DNA of 64,000 nt from Mycoplasmopsis gallinarum DSM 19816 (GTDB taxonomy: Bacteria; Bacillota_I; Bacilli_A; Mycoplasmatales; Metamycoplasmataceae): the NCBI RefSeq assembly GCF_000621085.1, contig NZ_KK211211.1, positions 1 to 64,000 of the forward strand. Reading direction: 5' to 3'. The translations under genes and the position numbers were made by a program. Each line of letters opens with the position of its first letter. Position 1 is the stretch's first letter. Positions 46,073 to 56,754 of the stretch are shown here, in pieces. Under the pieces are notes generated by a model. That model saw only the letters and a program-made list of their open reading frames with translations, did no database searches and was not told where the DNA came from.

Positions 46073-46423
46073 TTATCTTCCAGATTTAACAATTTCAACT
46101 AATTGGTTAAATACTGATGGTTCATTAATAGCTAATTCTGATAACATTTTACGGTTAATTGTGATATTTGCTTTTTTAAGACCATTAATAAATACTGAAT
46201 ATGATAAATCTTGTGCACGAACTGCTGCATTAATACGAGCAATTCATAATTTTCTGAAGTTTCTTTTTACTTGTTTACGATCTCTAAATGCGTAAGTTCA
46301 AGATTTAACAACTGCTTGTTTAGCAACTTTAAAACCGATTGATTTGTGGCCAAAATAACCTTTAGCTAATTTTATTCATTTTTTACGTCTTGCTCTAGTA
46401 ACTGTTCCGCCTTTTACTCTCAT
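46073..46423 (-). CDS. rplT: Ribosomal protein L20
   Basis: 116 residues. [16 protein letters not shown] and [17 protein letters not shown] at the N-terminus, then [19 protein letters not shown], are strongly conserved L20 segments. L20 is an early assembly protein of the 50S subunit and in Firmicutes also represses its own operon by binding the leader. It is the last gene of infC-rpmI-rplT; start by AAGGAG. Confidence 0.97.
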
Positions 46424-46473
46424 AATTTCTCCTTATTTTGTTTTAAATAAATTTAAAGTACGACAATAAAAAA

Positions 46474-46662
46474 CTAGAACATTTGTTTGAATCTTTTAAT
46501 GTCAGAAGCATGCATTAATGCAGATTTACGTGCATGACGTTTTTGTTTGGTTGATTTATTTTGTGCCAAGTGTGAACGATATGCTTGTTCACGCATAACT
46601 TTACCGGTTCCAGTAATTTTAATACGCTTTTTTAAAGCGCTTTTGGTTTTCATTTTAGGCAT
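46474..46662 (-). CDS. rpmI: Ribosomal protein L35
   Basis: 62 residues, typical length. [18 protein letters not shown] start and the [19 protein letters not shown] segment are diagnostic. AAGGAGAA precedes the ATG. Part of the 50S subunit; middle gene of infC-rpmI-rplT. Confidence 0.97.
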   Translation of the reverse strand: MPKMKTKSALKKRIKITGTGKVMREQAYRSHLAQNKSTKQKRHARKSALMHASDIKRFKQMF

Positions 46663-46802
46663 AAATTCTCCTTTAATTTTTAACTAAACTATTTAAATCT
46701 TATTGTTTAATTTCTACTAAATATTAGAAGTTTGTTATTAAAAAGTTGAATTAATATTTTATGCATATTTTTATTAAATATGTATGAATATCACAAAATA
46801 AA

Positions 46803-47378
46803 TTACTCTTGTGATGCTTCACTTTCTTTTTTATATTTAACAATTTTGACTTTATTAGGTTGTAAATACATATCAAGAAAACGATCGGTTAAAGAAGGTT
46901 CTTTTGTAATATCAGCTATGTCTTCTACAAATTTATAAAATTTTTGTAAAGTTGCATGTCCTAATTCTTGACGTGTCATTTCACGCCCACGGAATTTCAA
47001 ACTAACTTTTAATCTATCACCATCAAGTAAAAATTCACGAGCTTTTTTTGCTTTTGTCATTAAGTCATGATCTCCAATCATTGGAGTTAATCTTATTTGA
47101 CGATTTTGAATAGTTGTTTGTTTTTCTTTTTGTTCTTTTTGTTTTTTCTTTCTTTCGTATTTAAACTTCCCGTAGTCCATAATTTTTGCAACAGGTTTTG
47201 GTTCTACTGCAATTAAAACTAAATCTAATTTTTGATCTTTAGCTTCAGTAAGCGCCTCATGAGTTTCCATTATTTTTTTATTTCCTTCATTGTCAACAAC
47301 AATTAGTTTTTTGAAGGGAATGTTTTCATTAATGTAGTGCTCTGCTGTAGGCTTTTTTGATTTATTGTTAAATGAAAT
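46803..47378 (-). CDS. infC: Translation initiation factor IF-3 with ATT start
   Basis: 191 residues. The N-terminal domain INENIPFKKLIVVDNEG and IMDYGKFKYE and the C-terminal domain RLTPMIGDHDLMTKAKKAREFL are complete. The first in-frame ATG (47270) would delete 36 residues of the conserved N-domain. Upstream, AAGGAG is followed 6 bases later by ATT (47378-47376), with another ATT 3 bases nearer, so initiation is at ATT. Family knowledge: E. coli infC also uses AUU, which lets IF-3 limit its own synthesis. A 120-base structured leader lies upstream. Confidence 0.93.
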   Translation of the reverse strand: MSFNNKSKKPTAEHYINENIPFKKLIVVDNEGNKKIMETHEALTEAKDQKLDLVLIAVEPKPVAKIMDYGKFKYERKKKQKEQKEKQTTIQNRQIRLTPMIGDHDLMTKAKKAREFLLDGDRLKVSLKFRGREMTRQELGHATLQKFYKFVEDIADITKEPSLTDRFLDMYLQPNKVKIVKYKKESEASQE

Positions 47379-47500
47379 AATCGACTCCTTAAATAGATAA
47401 ATTAACTTTTAACTACGATTAAAAATTTAATTGTAGCGATTGACCCAAGTTCTTTTGAACATCAGGTGGGATAATTCCACTTTCTGCAATTAAAAATTGC
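47379..47500 (-). promoter_or_regulatory. Structured leader of infC-rpmI-rplT, candidate L20-type autoregulatory RNA
   Basis: Four hairpins can form in order on the minus strand: GCAATT/AATTGC (47500-47486), GTGG/CCAC (47480-47466), GTTC/GAAC with outer ACC/GGT (47467-47443) and CTAC-ATTAAA/TTTAAT-GTAG (47436-47413), ending ahead of the AAGGAG site. A leader in this place binds L20 in Bacillus. Fit to the known L20 leader model is inferred from position and folding only. Confidence 0.55.
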
Positions 47501-47506
47501 TCTTGT

Positions 47507-47515
47507 ATTTTAGCA
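47507..47515 (-). promoter_or_regulatory. Extended -10 promoter of the infC operon
   Basis: TGCTAAAAT on the minus strand, an extended -10 form, seven bases before the first leader hairpin. Confidence 0.55.
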
Positions 47516-47537
47516 CATTCCTTATTTTTATTTAAAA

Positions 47538-48140
47538 TTAATTTTTATAATTTCCATTTTGGTCTAAATTGTATCAATATGCCTCATTTATAGTTAAATC
47601 TCTCTTTTTAATTTCATTGTAAGCCATATGATTATGTTTTTGACCATAATTGATTGTTCCTGTTATTTCAATAGCAATTCTTTTTTTATAGAAACTATTA
47701 GTTTTATTTCAAATTTCAATTTTTAAAATTGGTTTAAATCTATCTTCGTAAAAATCACTAATTTTTCAGTCATATTTTTGACTAAATTCTTCATTAGTAA
47801 ATTTAAAACTAATTAATTTTCTTGCTACTAAATAATCAGCAGTGAAATCTGCTATTTTTGCCGGTAAAATTGGAATTTTGTTTTCTGCGTCAACTAAATG
47901 TTGTCCGTTAAACAATAATTCATTATTTGCGGCTAAATTTTGTATTTGATTTACTTCTTCAGTTAATTTTGTTTGATTTATTTCTATGGCATAAGATTTT
48001 TCATTTTCTAATTTGTTCATATCATTGTCAAAATCAGTTTTAGCACTTGAATTATTTCGACATGAAAAACTAAAAACAATGGGTAAAGAAGCGAAAACAG
48101 TTCCAAAAACAATTAGATTATTTTTAATTCATTTTTTCAT
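47538..48140 (-). CDS. Lipoprotein of unknown function, 200 aa
   Basis: Signal peptide with lipobox PIVFSC (Cys20), then an Asn/Lys-rich body with no recognised motif. Hydrophilic throughout, with alternating aromatic residues in the second half that suggest beta structure. Its ATG lies 17 bases inside the end of tmcAL, so translation is coupled to that gene. Location: outer face of the membrane. I do not recognise a family. Confidence 0.8.
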
Positions 48141-49044
48141 ATTTTTTTCCTTTTCTATAATTCACTATTCAAGCTATTATTCGTTTAATTCGACTTGCTG
48201 TATAGCGTTTGGAAGTGCATTTATTTATAAAATTTTCATATGTTAATTCATTCAAATTTTTAATTAATAAATTTTCTATTCCTTCTGAAATTAAAGGAAT
48301 TTTTTTAAAATCATCGGTTTTTAATTTCAGGATTTTTTTCTTAAATTTTTTATATAAGTACTCATTTTTATTTTTTAATTTAATTTTTTTATAAGGTATG
48401 TAGTTTTGATAATCTTTATTATTAAAAGCTAATTGTCTAATTAAAGAAGCAGATGCAAAATTATTATGTGTTTCTGTGCTATGAAAACCAATATTTCTAT
48501 GAATTATAAAAGGAGTAATTGGCAAATCAAATTCAACTATTGTTTTGATATATTCGAACCCTAAAATATCGTTTGGTAAAGTAAAATTTTTACCAGTCAA
48601 TTCTTTTAAAGCTTCAGAAGTTGCCTTTGGATATGCTAGTTTGTCCTTTTTCATTTTACTTCTAACTAATTCATTATATTTATTTTGATTAGATTTTAAA
48701 AATTTAGCTAAATAAATCATTTCATCAACATTATCAGTTTCAGAACCAAAAACTAATTTATCAATACCAAACTTATTTAATCTTAAAATGGAGTTTCGGG
48801 CAAAAATGTGTGCCGCTTGACAACTTTCTTCAAATTTTAATTTAAGTACTTTTGAAACACCAAAATTATGGGCAATACTTTTTCTCTTTCGAAAGGAAAG
48901 AACATTGTATTCTCCTCTTTGAGTAAATTTATCACTCATTACAATAATTATTTTTTCATTTGGTCATTTTCTTTTAATTCAATTTAATTGTCTTAAATGG
49001 CCATTATGAAAGGGATTATATTCAACTACTATTCCAACTGGCAT
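48124..49044 (-). CDS. tmcAL: tRNA(Met) cytidine acetate ligase TmcAL
   Basis: 306 residues. The nucleotidyl-transferase start GIVVEYNPFHNGH and the MSDKFTQRGE segment are specific for TmcAL (formerly DUF795). HxGH-like HNGH binds ATP. The enzyme uses acetate and ATP to acetylate the wobble cytidine of elongator tRNA-Met, which keeps AUA from being misread. Slightly shorter than the Bacillus enzyme, lacking part of the C-terminus. The end overlaps the lipoprotein gene by 17 bases. Confidence 0.9.
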
Positions 49045-49058
49045 ATACTTATTGTAAA

Positions 49059-49086
49059 ATAAAAAGCACATTTTGTGCTTTTTAAA
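49059..49086. terminator. Bidirectional hairpin near the coiled-coil gene stop
   Basis: Arms AAAAAGCAC and GTGCTTTTT around ATTTT; on the minus strand it follows the 865-residue gene by 14 bases. Confidence 0.8.
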
Positions 49087-49099
49087 TTTAATTATCTAA

Positions 49100-51697
49100 T
49101 TAATTAGTTGTTGGTTCACCTGGTGTTTCTTCTGAATTTTCAGTTGGTTGTTCTGCTTCTTGTTGTTTTAATTGTTCAACTTCGTTAATTAAAGATTCAA
49201 TTTCAGATTTTTTAGCATTAATGTTATTTTCTGCACTATTTACTTCATCTTGATATGAATCATTAATTTGAGAAGGCTTTTGAGTTGATAAATTAAGTAA
49301 ATTAGATATTTCATTGTCAAATTCTTGATATTTAGCTTGTAATTCTTCGTATTTAGCTTTAGCTGAGCCGCCTTCTTTAAGATCTTCACCTAAAGAAAGA
49401 ATTCTTCCATTAAGTGAATGTTTTTCTGGTTCTAATTGTGAATATTTTGCTCTAGCCTCTTCTATAAGTCTTTTATTAGATTCATATTTTTCAACATATT
49501 GTTCAAATTCACGTTTTGCAGAATCTAAATTAGACAAACTAGCTTCAACATCATTTAATGAAATATATTGATTATCTTTAGCGCCTTTTGCTTCTTGAAT
49601 TCTATGATTAAATTCTTGCACTTTTGCATTTAATCCTTCATCTTCTTCGTCTGGATTACTATATCTATTAACTAATTCTTCAGATTCAGTGATTAAGGTA
49701 TTTAATTCATCTTTTTTAGATTGAATATTTGCTTTATTTTGTTCCAAAGCAGATTTTTCTTCTTCATATAATGAATTTAATAATCTTTCTCTGGTTGAAA
49801 TTTGATCATTATCTTCTGAATTATAAACACTTTCTGCATCAGTAACACCTTCTTGCAATCTAGTTAAGCTATCAACTACAAGTTGGTCTTTATTCTCAGT
49901 ATCTTCTGGAATTTGATATTCTTGAATTAATGATTGTGTTTTTGCAACTGTTGCTTTAAGTGCATTAAGTAATTGTTCTCTATCATTTGTTTCAGATTCA
50001 GATGTTTCAGATTCAGATTTCAATCTTTTTACTTCTTCAATTGCATTTTGAAGCTCGGTTTCTAAATTAGAAATTTCGGTTACTAAAGTGGTTGAATCAT
50101 TTTGATATGTATCTTCAATTTCTGAAGGTTTTTTATTTGCTAATTCTTCAAGAGAAGCTAATTTTTCATTTAATTGAGTGATTTTTGGACTTACTTCTTG
50201 GTCATATTTATTTTTTGCATCACCCTCTGGTAAATTTTTAAGTGATTCTGCATCTGAATTAAGAGTTTCTGATGTTGATTTCAATGGAGTTAATTGAGCT
50301 TTAACTGATTCAATTAATGATTTTTTATTGTTGTAACTTTCAACATATTGATTTAAATCATTAAGTTTTTCAGTTAATGCTTCCATAGTTGAAGTAGCAG
50401 CTTCTAATGAAATATATTGATTAGCAACTGCAGTTTCTGCTTCTTGAATTTTTTCTTTTAATGCATCAATTTTAGTTTTCATTTCTGCATCATCTTCATT
50501 TTCATTGTTTTGTATTAATTCATTTGCTTGTGTTACTGAGTTAGTTAATTCTGATTTTTTAGTTGCAATGCTTGATTTGTTAGTTTCTAAAGCAGTTTTC
50601 TTTTCATCATATAATGCAGTTAATAAACGCAATCTTGTAGAAATATCATCATTATTTTTTGATTCATAAACACTTTTTGCATCTTCAACACCTTCATTTA
50701 ATTTAGCTAAAATTTCAACTACTACTTGGTCTTTAGGGTCAGTAGCTTCAGGTATTTCATAGTCATGCATTAAAGTTTCAACATTAGAAACTATGCTTTT
50801 AAGAGAATTTAACAATTCAATTCTTTGTGCTTCTTTCTCATCAATTGCACGAACTTCTTCTGTTAATTTAGTAATTTTAGCTTCAATTTTTGCTATTTCT
50901 TCTTGGTATTGAGCAATAGTATTTTCAGTTCTTGTTAATTTAGTTAATGAATCTTTGAATTCGTTAGCTTCTGCTAAAACATCAGCATAAATTTCTTTAG
51001 TTAAAATTGAACCTATTAAATCATTTACTAAAAAGTTGTATTTAGTATCATAGGTATTAACAAGAGCATTTTTTTGATTATTAATTTCTTTAATTGAATT
51101 ATTGAAATTGTCTAAAGCCGCTTGCATTTTTTCAATTTTTGCCAATTTTGATTGAATGTTTTCATTAGGTACTTGATTAGCATCACTGCTATTTGAAAAT
51201 TCCAAAAGACTTTGATATTGTTTTTCAGCTTCTGGTTCATTTTTAATTTCTTCATTTTCAAAATTGTTTAATGCACTAGCAATTTTTGCTTGTAATTCAG
51301 CAAAAATTCTTGATTTAATTTCATCGCCTTTAATTTTTGCGATTCCTTTTACATAATTAGTATATGCAGTATTTAAAGCATCTAAAGCTTCTTTAATTTT
51401 GGCTTCATCTTTGGTATTAATTAAAACATTTTCCGCAACATTAATAGCTTGACTAAATTCATTATTTAGATTTTTTTGTTCTATTTGGCTTGCATTAACC
51501 ACAATGTGTCTTTGCAATTCATCATTTGCTTCAATGATTAATTTTTTCAATTTTAAAGCATTTGTTTCATTTGCTTGTTCTTTTGATTTAGCGTTATTAT
51601 TTTTAGCCAATAAGATTGATAATGCAGCAACTGCACCTATTCCTGCTACCCCAGTTAAAACACCAAGTGTAGTAAGTAATGCTTTTTTACTTTTCAT
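49100..51697 (-). CDS. Large repeat coiled-coil surface protein, 865 aa
   Basis: N-terminal anchor (about residues 6-30) of small hydrophobic residues, then an almost wholly helical, Glu/Lys/Asn/Ser-rich protein. From about residue 290 two tandem modules of about 260 residues follow: each has L-x-x-LK, an IPE element with KDQ(V/L)VV, ISTR-x-RLL, NQYISL and KPS-x-I-x-D(T/S)YQ. A third copy of the first half of this module is in the 282-residue protein at 931-1779. ATG 51697 was chosen over GTG twelve bases upstream because GGAG lies six bases before it. Likely an extended surface rod; adhesin or structural role is inference. Net acidic tail ends with Pro/Thr. Confidence 0.88.
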   Translation of the reverse strand: MKSKKALLTTLGVLTGVAGIGAVAALSILLAKNNNAKSKEQANETNALKLKKLIIEANDELQRHIVVNASQIEQKNLNNEFSQAINVAENVLINTKDEAKIKEALDALNTAYTNYVKGIAKIKGDEIKSRIFAELQAKIASALNNFENEEIKNEPEAEKQYQSLLEFSNSSDANQVPNENIQSKLAKIEKMQAALDNFNNSIKEINNQKNALVNTYDTKYNFLVNDLIGSILTKEIYADVLAEANEFKDSLTKLTRTENTIAQYQEEIAKIEAKITKLTEEVRAIDEKEAQRIELLNSLKSIVSNVETLMHDYEIPEATDPKDQVVVEILAKLNEGVEDAKSVYESKNNDDISTRLRLLTALYDEKKTALETNKSSIATKKSELTNSVTQANELIQNNENEDDAEMKTKIDALKEKIQEAETAVANQYISLEAATSTMEALTEKLNDLNQYVESYNNKKSLIESVKAQLTPLKSTSETLNSDAESLKNLPEGDAKNKYDQEVSPKITQLNEKLASLEELANKKPSEIEDTYQNDSTTLVTEISNLETELQNAIEEVKRLKSESETSESETNDREQLLNALKATVAKTQSLIQEYQIPEDTENKDQLVVDSLTRLQEGVTDAESVYNSEDNDQISTRERLLNSLYEEEKSALEQNKANIQSKKDELNTLITESEELVNRYSNPDEEDEGLNAKVQEFNHRIQEAKGAKDNQYISLNDVEASLSNLDSAKREFEQYVEKYESNKRLIEEARAKYSQLEPEKHSLNGRILSLGEDLKEGGSAKAKYEELQAKYQEFDNEISNLLNLSTQKPSQINDSYQDEVNSAENNINAKKSEIESLINEVEQLKQQEAEQPTENSEETPGEPTTN

Positions 51698-51802
51698 TTT
51701 TTTCTCCACAATTTTTATTCTTTTTATAAATATAATTTCTTTATTTATATACTATTTTATTATAATAAAAAATAAGAATTTTATTTTTTACTGGAGTTAT
51801 AA

Positions 51803-53044
51803 ATGATTAATAATATTACAAAAACCATTGAAATTAATTTATCAAATAGTGAATGAAAAAAAGTTCAAAATGAAGTTTTAAGTAAAGCTTTACTTGAAAA
51901 AAGAAAAATTAATCAAAATCAAATTTTAGAACTTGCAACTAAAACTTATGTAGATAAAATTTTGCAAAATTTGAAGACTGAAATCGATAACGATTATCCT
52001 AGGGCTTTGAATCCCATCCAACCATTAGTTTTGGTAGAAAAAATTAATAATAATGAATTTGTAGCTAAAATTTCTATTTCATTTTACCCATATGAAGAGA
52101 TTCAAAAATTAAATTTTGACAATATAACAATTAACTTTGATTATGAGCCTTTATCAACTGAAATTTTAGATAAAAATTTCAAAGAATTTATTAAAAATTA
52201 TCCTATTTTAAAGTCAATTTCGACTGAAGCAGAGTTAAATGATTTAGCCTTTATTGATTTTGAAGTTACTAAAGAAGAAAAAGTGGTTGATAGAAGAAGC
52301 AATTTTGCAGTTAATATTGTTAAGACTAATAACTTTAGTATTGCAAATTTTTTAATTGGTAAAAAGACAGGCGAAACTTTTTCAATCAATGACCCAGAAA
52401 ATAGACATTGAAAAATTTTTGTCCGTGATATTCAAAGAAAAGAAAAAGAAGAATTAACTGATGAAAAATTAAAAAATATGAATCTTCAGAATTTAGATAA
52501 CATTGAAGATTTAAGAGATAGTATTTTCAAAGATTTTAGATTAGAATATGACTTAAATCAACTTCTTTATTTTTACAAAGAAACTATAAACAAGCTATTT
52601 TTAAATAATTCTGTGCAATATTCAATTGAAAATTTAAATTTAGAATTATCAAGAATTAGTCAATTAGAGCAAATGAGAAATACACCAATTGCAGGAAAAA
52701 ATATTACTGAGTTAAGAGAAAGTTCAGATTTAGCAATTAAAAATATTGTCGACAAAATTGACGAAAATACTAAACTACAAATTTTTGAAAATTTAGTTGA
52801 GTATTTTGTTTTTAAAGAAAACAATATGACTATTAGCAATGAAGAATTAAGAGAAAATTGGGAATATTTAGAAAGAACACAAAATCTTAGTCAAAATTTA
52901 GATTCAAACAGATTTTTAAATCTATTGAAAAGTCAAAAAATTGCTTTATTTTTATGTAGAAAATACAATGAACTTTTTTATAACTATTTAAAGGATGAAA
53001 TTTATTTAAATTTAGAAACGAAAATAAAAGGGGAGGAAAAATAA
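51803..53044 (+). CDS. tig: Divergent trigger-factor-like chaperone
   Basis: 413 residues. The N-terminal ribosome-binding domain has ITKTIEINLSNSEWKKV and YPRALNPI; a weak FKBP-like centre holds LAFIDFEVTKEE and ANFLIGKKTGE, the segment that ends PPIase domains; the rest is helical as in trigger-factor arms. The canonical GFRxGxxP loop is not found, so ribosome contact may differ. Trigger factor helps nascent chains fold. Followed by the ABC-F gene after one base, with a strong GGGGAGG site in its tail. Confidence 0.75.
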
Positions 53045-53045
53045 A

Positions 53046-54656
<1,611 letters not shown>

Positions 54657-54681
54657 TAATTCAAAATATAAACATAAAATT

Positions 54682-54706
54682 AAAAACCAAGATTTTCTTG
54701 GTTTTT
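54682..54706. terminator. Bidirectional terminator after the ABC-F gene
   Basis: Arms AAAAACCAAGA and TCTTGGTTTTT with a 3-base loop, between convergent genes. Confidence 0.88.
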
Positions 54707-54740
54707 AATTTCTAAAAAATGATTAATAAGATTTAACTCA

Positions 54741-55196
54741 CTATCTAATTCATTCATTTATATCTAAATTATATATTTTACTTGCCTCATTACTTTGTTT
54801 ACTTTCTCCAAAATCATAAATATTTTTTACTTCTGGAAAAACTTTTGAAGCTTCAGAAAGTTTGATTGGATTTTGGCCTGAGATATTTGCACTAGTTAAA
54901 TACATTGGACCATTTTTTAATAAAAAATCACAAAGCATTTTATTATTAGGCATTCTGAATCCTTGATTATTAATTACTATTGAATAAGCGCCAGGTCAAT
55001 ATTTTTGTGCAAATTGATCTGCTTCAGTATTTCATTCTTTAAAATTTCTGGCTTGTTCAATTGAACCAACCACAATCATAATTTTTTTGTTTTTAGGTCT
55101 TTGTTTTAATTCATAAATTTTATCTAAAGTGTTTTGGTTAATAGGTCCGCCAATGCCTGTTACTGTATCTGTTGAACAAATAAATATATCATTCAT
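54741..55196 (-). CDS. Threonylcarbamoyl-AMP synthase (Sua5/YwlC/YrdC family)
   Basis: 151 residues; other bacterial forms have about 190 or more. STDTVTGIGG near the start replaces the usual TDT-x-YGL motif and YELKQRPKNKKIMIVV is the K-x-R substrate-binding segment; a C-terminal LTSANISGQ is diagnostic. It makes the intermediate for t6A at position 37 of ANN-decoding tRNAs. Trp from TGA near the end takes the frame to TAG at 54741. Short mycoplasma versions are known. Confidence 0.88.
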
Positions 55197-55272
55197 AATT
55201 CACTGTCTTTCAATCTCAAATTTATAAACTATTTTATATGATAAATGTATTAAACATCAATTAAAATGAATT

Positions 55273-55309
55273 AAAAAACAAAATGATCGCTCATTTTGTC
55301 TTTTTTTCA
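55273..55309 (-). terminator. Terminator of rpsF-ssb-rpsR
   Basis: Arms ACAAAATGA and TCATTTTGT around GCGA, then T residues, right after the rpsR stop. Confidence 0.88.
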
Positions 55310-55311
55310 TA

Positions 55312-55587
55312 TTAATTATTATTTTGAACTTGACTTTTAACTACACGAACACGATCTTTTGAATAAGGCATTAAAGCCATAAAACGTGCTCTTTTAATAG
55401 CTGTTGCAACTTTTCTTTGATCTTTTGCACAAGTTCCAGTAGCTGAATGTGCTTTAATTTGACCTGTTCCAGTTACAAATTTATTTAAAAATTCTACATC
55501 TTTGTAGTCAACATAATTAACTTTGTTTTCACATAATTCACATCTACGACGTCTAATAAAACCAGGTTTTTTTTGTATTTTAGCCAT
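55312..55587 (-). CDS. rpsR: Ribosomal protein S18
   Basis: 91 residues. RRRRCELCENK and the VDYKDVEFLNKFV segment followed by KVATAIKRARFMALMPY are conserved S18 sequence. S18 pairs with S6 on the 30S platform. Last gene of the classic rpsF-ssb-rpsR operon, 11 bases after ssb, AAGGAGAA before the ATG. Confidence 0.97.
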   Translation of the reverse strand: MAKIQKKPGFIRRRRCELCENKVNYVDYKDVEFLNKFVTGTGQIKAHSATGTCAKDQRKVATAIKRARFMALMPYSKDRVRVVKSQVQNNN

Positions 55588-55598
55588 TATAATTCTCC

Positions 55599-56132
55599 TT
55601 AATTGATGTCATCGTCATCGTCATTCATAGGAATAAAGAAACCGTTATTTCTGCCATCAAATTCAACTTCTTCTTCATCATCTTCAAATTTTGGAAATTC
55701 AAAATTTGGTTTGATATTTTTAGTAGGACTTTTGACTGCTTCATATTGAGATGTTTTAGGTTCAGAGTAAAAATTATTTGCTCCACTAGCTTGTAAATTT
55801 TCTTTTTCTCTTTCCTCTCTCATTCTTCTTGATTCTAATAAAGTAATATTGTCTACTACTACATCATAACTAGTAGTTAAACCGTTTTTACCTTCATATC
55901 TTGAAACATTAATTGATCCTTCAATACAAATTAATGAACCTTTGGGTGCATAATTATTTAAAGTATCTGCATTAAATCTTCAAGCAATAATTGGAATAAA
56001 ATCAGTGATTGGATTGGTTGCATCTGTTCTTCTTGAAACAGCAATTGAAGTTCTTGCGTATTTAATACCACTTGGAGTAGTAAAAATTCTTACATCATTT
56101 GCAACACGGCCGATTAAAATAACTTTGTTCAT
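55599..56132 (-). CDS. ssb: Single-stranded DNA-binding protein
   Basis: 177 residues. OB fold from MNKVILIGRVANDV through RTSIAVSR, FIPIIAW and GSLICIEGSINVSRY, then a disordered tail with Glu/Asp. The tail ends in MNDDDDDIN, acidic like the usual tip but without the final Pro-Phe that most bacterial SSB proteins use to bind partner proteins; a separate FFIPMND element occurs just before. SSB protects single strands in replication and repair. Middle gene between rpsF and rpsR. Confidence 0.95.
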
Positions 56133-56173
56133 AATACTTTGTTTCCTTATTCTATAAATTAATCATTGTTAAA

Positions 56174-56569
56174 TTATTCAGCTTTTGATTCTTTGTTTTC
56201 AGCTGGTTTTGTATTTTGTGAATTAGTTCTTGGACGTAAGTTAGTTTTGTCAAAAGATTTTTTAGCACGAACTTTTCTTACTTTTCCATAACCTTTTTCT
56301 GTGTCTAAGTTAATTACTAATTGTCTTAAAACTTCTTTTAAGATGTTGCTACGACGTGTAAATTCAGCAATATTTTTGCTTTCTGAATTTACTTCGAATA
56401 ATAAATAGTGAGCTTTTTCTGATTTTTGAATTCTGTAAGCTAAATTAGTCAATTCTAATTTTTCTGCTTTAGTTACATTAGCTTCACCAAAAACACTTTT
56501 TACTAATGAAAAACCAATTTCTGGATCTGCTTTAATGTCAACAAGAAGCATAATTTCATATTTGTTCAT
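56174..56569 (-). CDS. rpsF: Ribosomal protein S6
   Basis: 131 residues. MNKYEIMLLVDIKAD start, LAYRIQKSEKAHYLLFEV and a KGYGKVRKVRAKKS tail are typical of S6; the last 30 residues are extra and charged. It heads the operon with ssb and rpsR. ATG follows AAGGAGAA. Confidence 0.96.
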   Translation of the reverse strand: MNKYEIMLLVDIKADPEIGFSLVKSVFGEANVTKAEKLELTNLAYRIQKSEKAHYLLFEVNSESKNIAEFTRRSNILKEVLRQLVINLDTEKGYGKVRKVRAKKSFDKTNLRPRTNSQNTKPAENKESKAE

Positions 56570-56589
56570 TTATTTCTCCTTTTGGTCTA

Positions 56590-56645
56590 TGGGCTTAATT
56601 AAGCCAAGAAGCATTTAATTAAGTATTTATATAATTAAATACCTT
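56590..56645 (-). promoter_or_regulatory. Leader hairpins upstream of rpsF
   Basis: Two hairpins precede the rpsF ribosome site on the minus strand: GTATTTA/TAAATAC (56642-56623) and the perfect palindrome GGCTTAATTAAGCC (56605-56592). The element TTAATTAAG occurs twice (56595-56603, 56615-56623), so alternative pairing is possible. Many bacteria have an S6:S18-binding leader here; agreement with that model is not tested. Confidence 0.5.
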
Positions 56646-56754
56646 CATTATTATATTTATATGTTCTTTTTTGACTAATAAATTTATCAACTTTTTATTA
56701 ATAATTAAAAATTAAGTTTTAAAGCTTTTATCTTTTTGTGGTATCTTTATATTT

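Noticed and set aside
47443-47500. T-box riboswitch upstream of infC
   Set aside because: The stem pattern is suggestive but the conserved T-box sequence and a terminator/antiterminator pair are absent; an L20-type leader is more fitting.
51697-51709. GTG start twelve bases upstream of the 865-residue gene ATG
   Set aside because: The ribosome site GGAG lies between the two codons, so only the ATG can use it.
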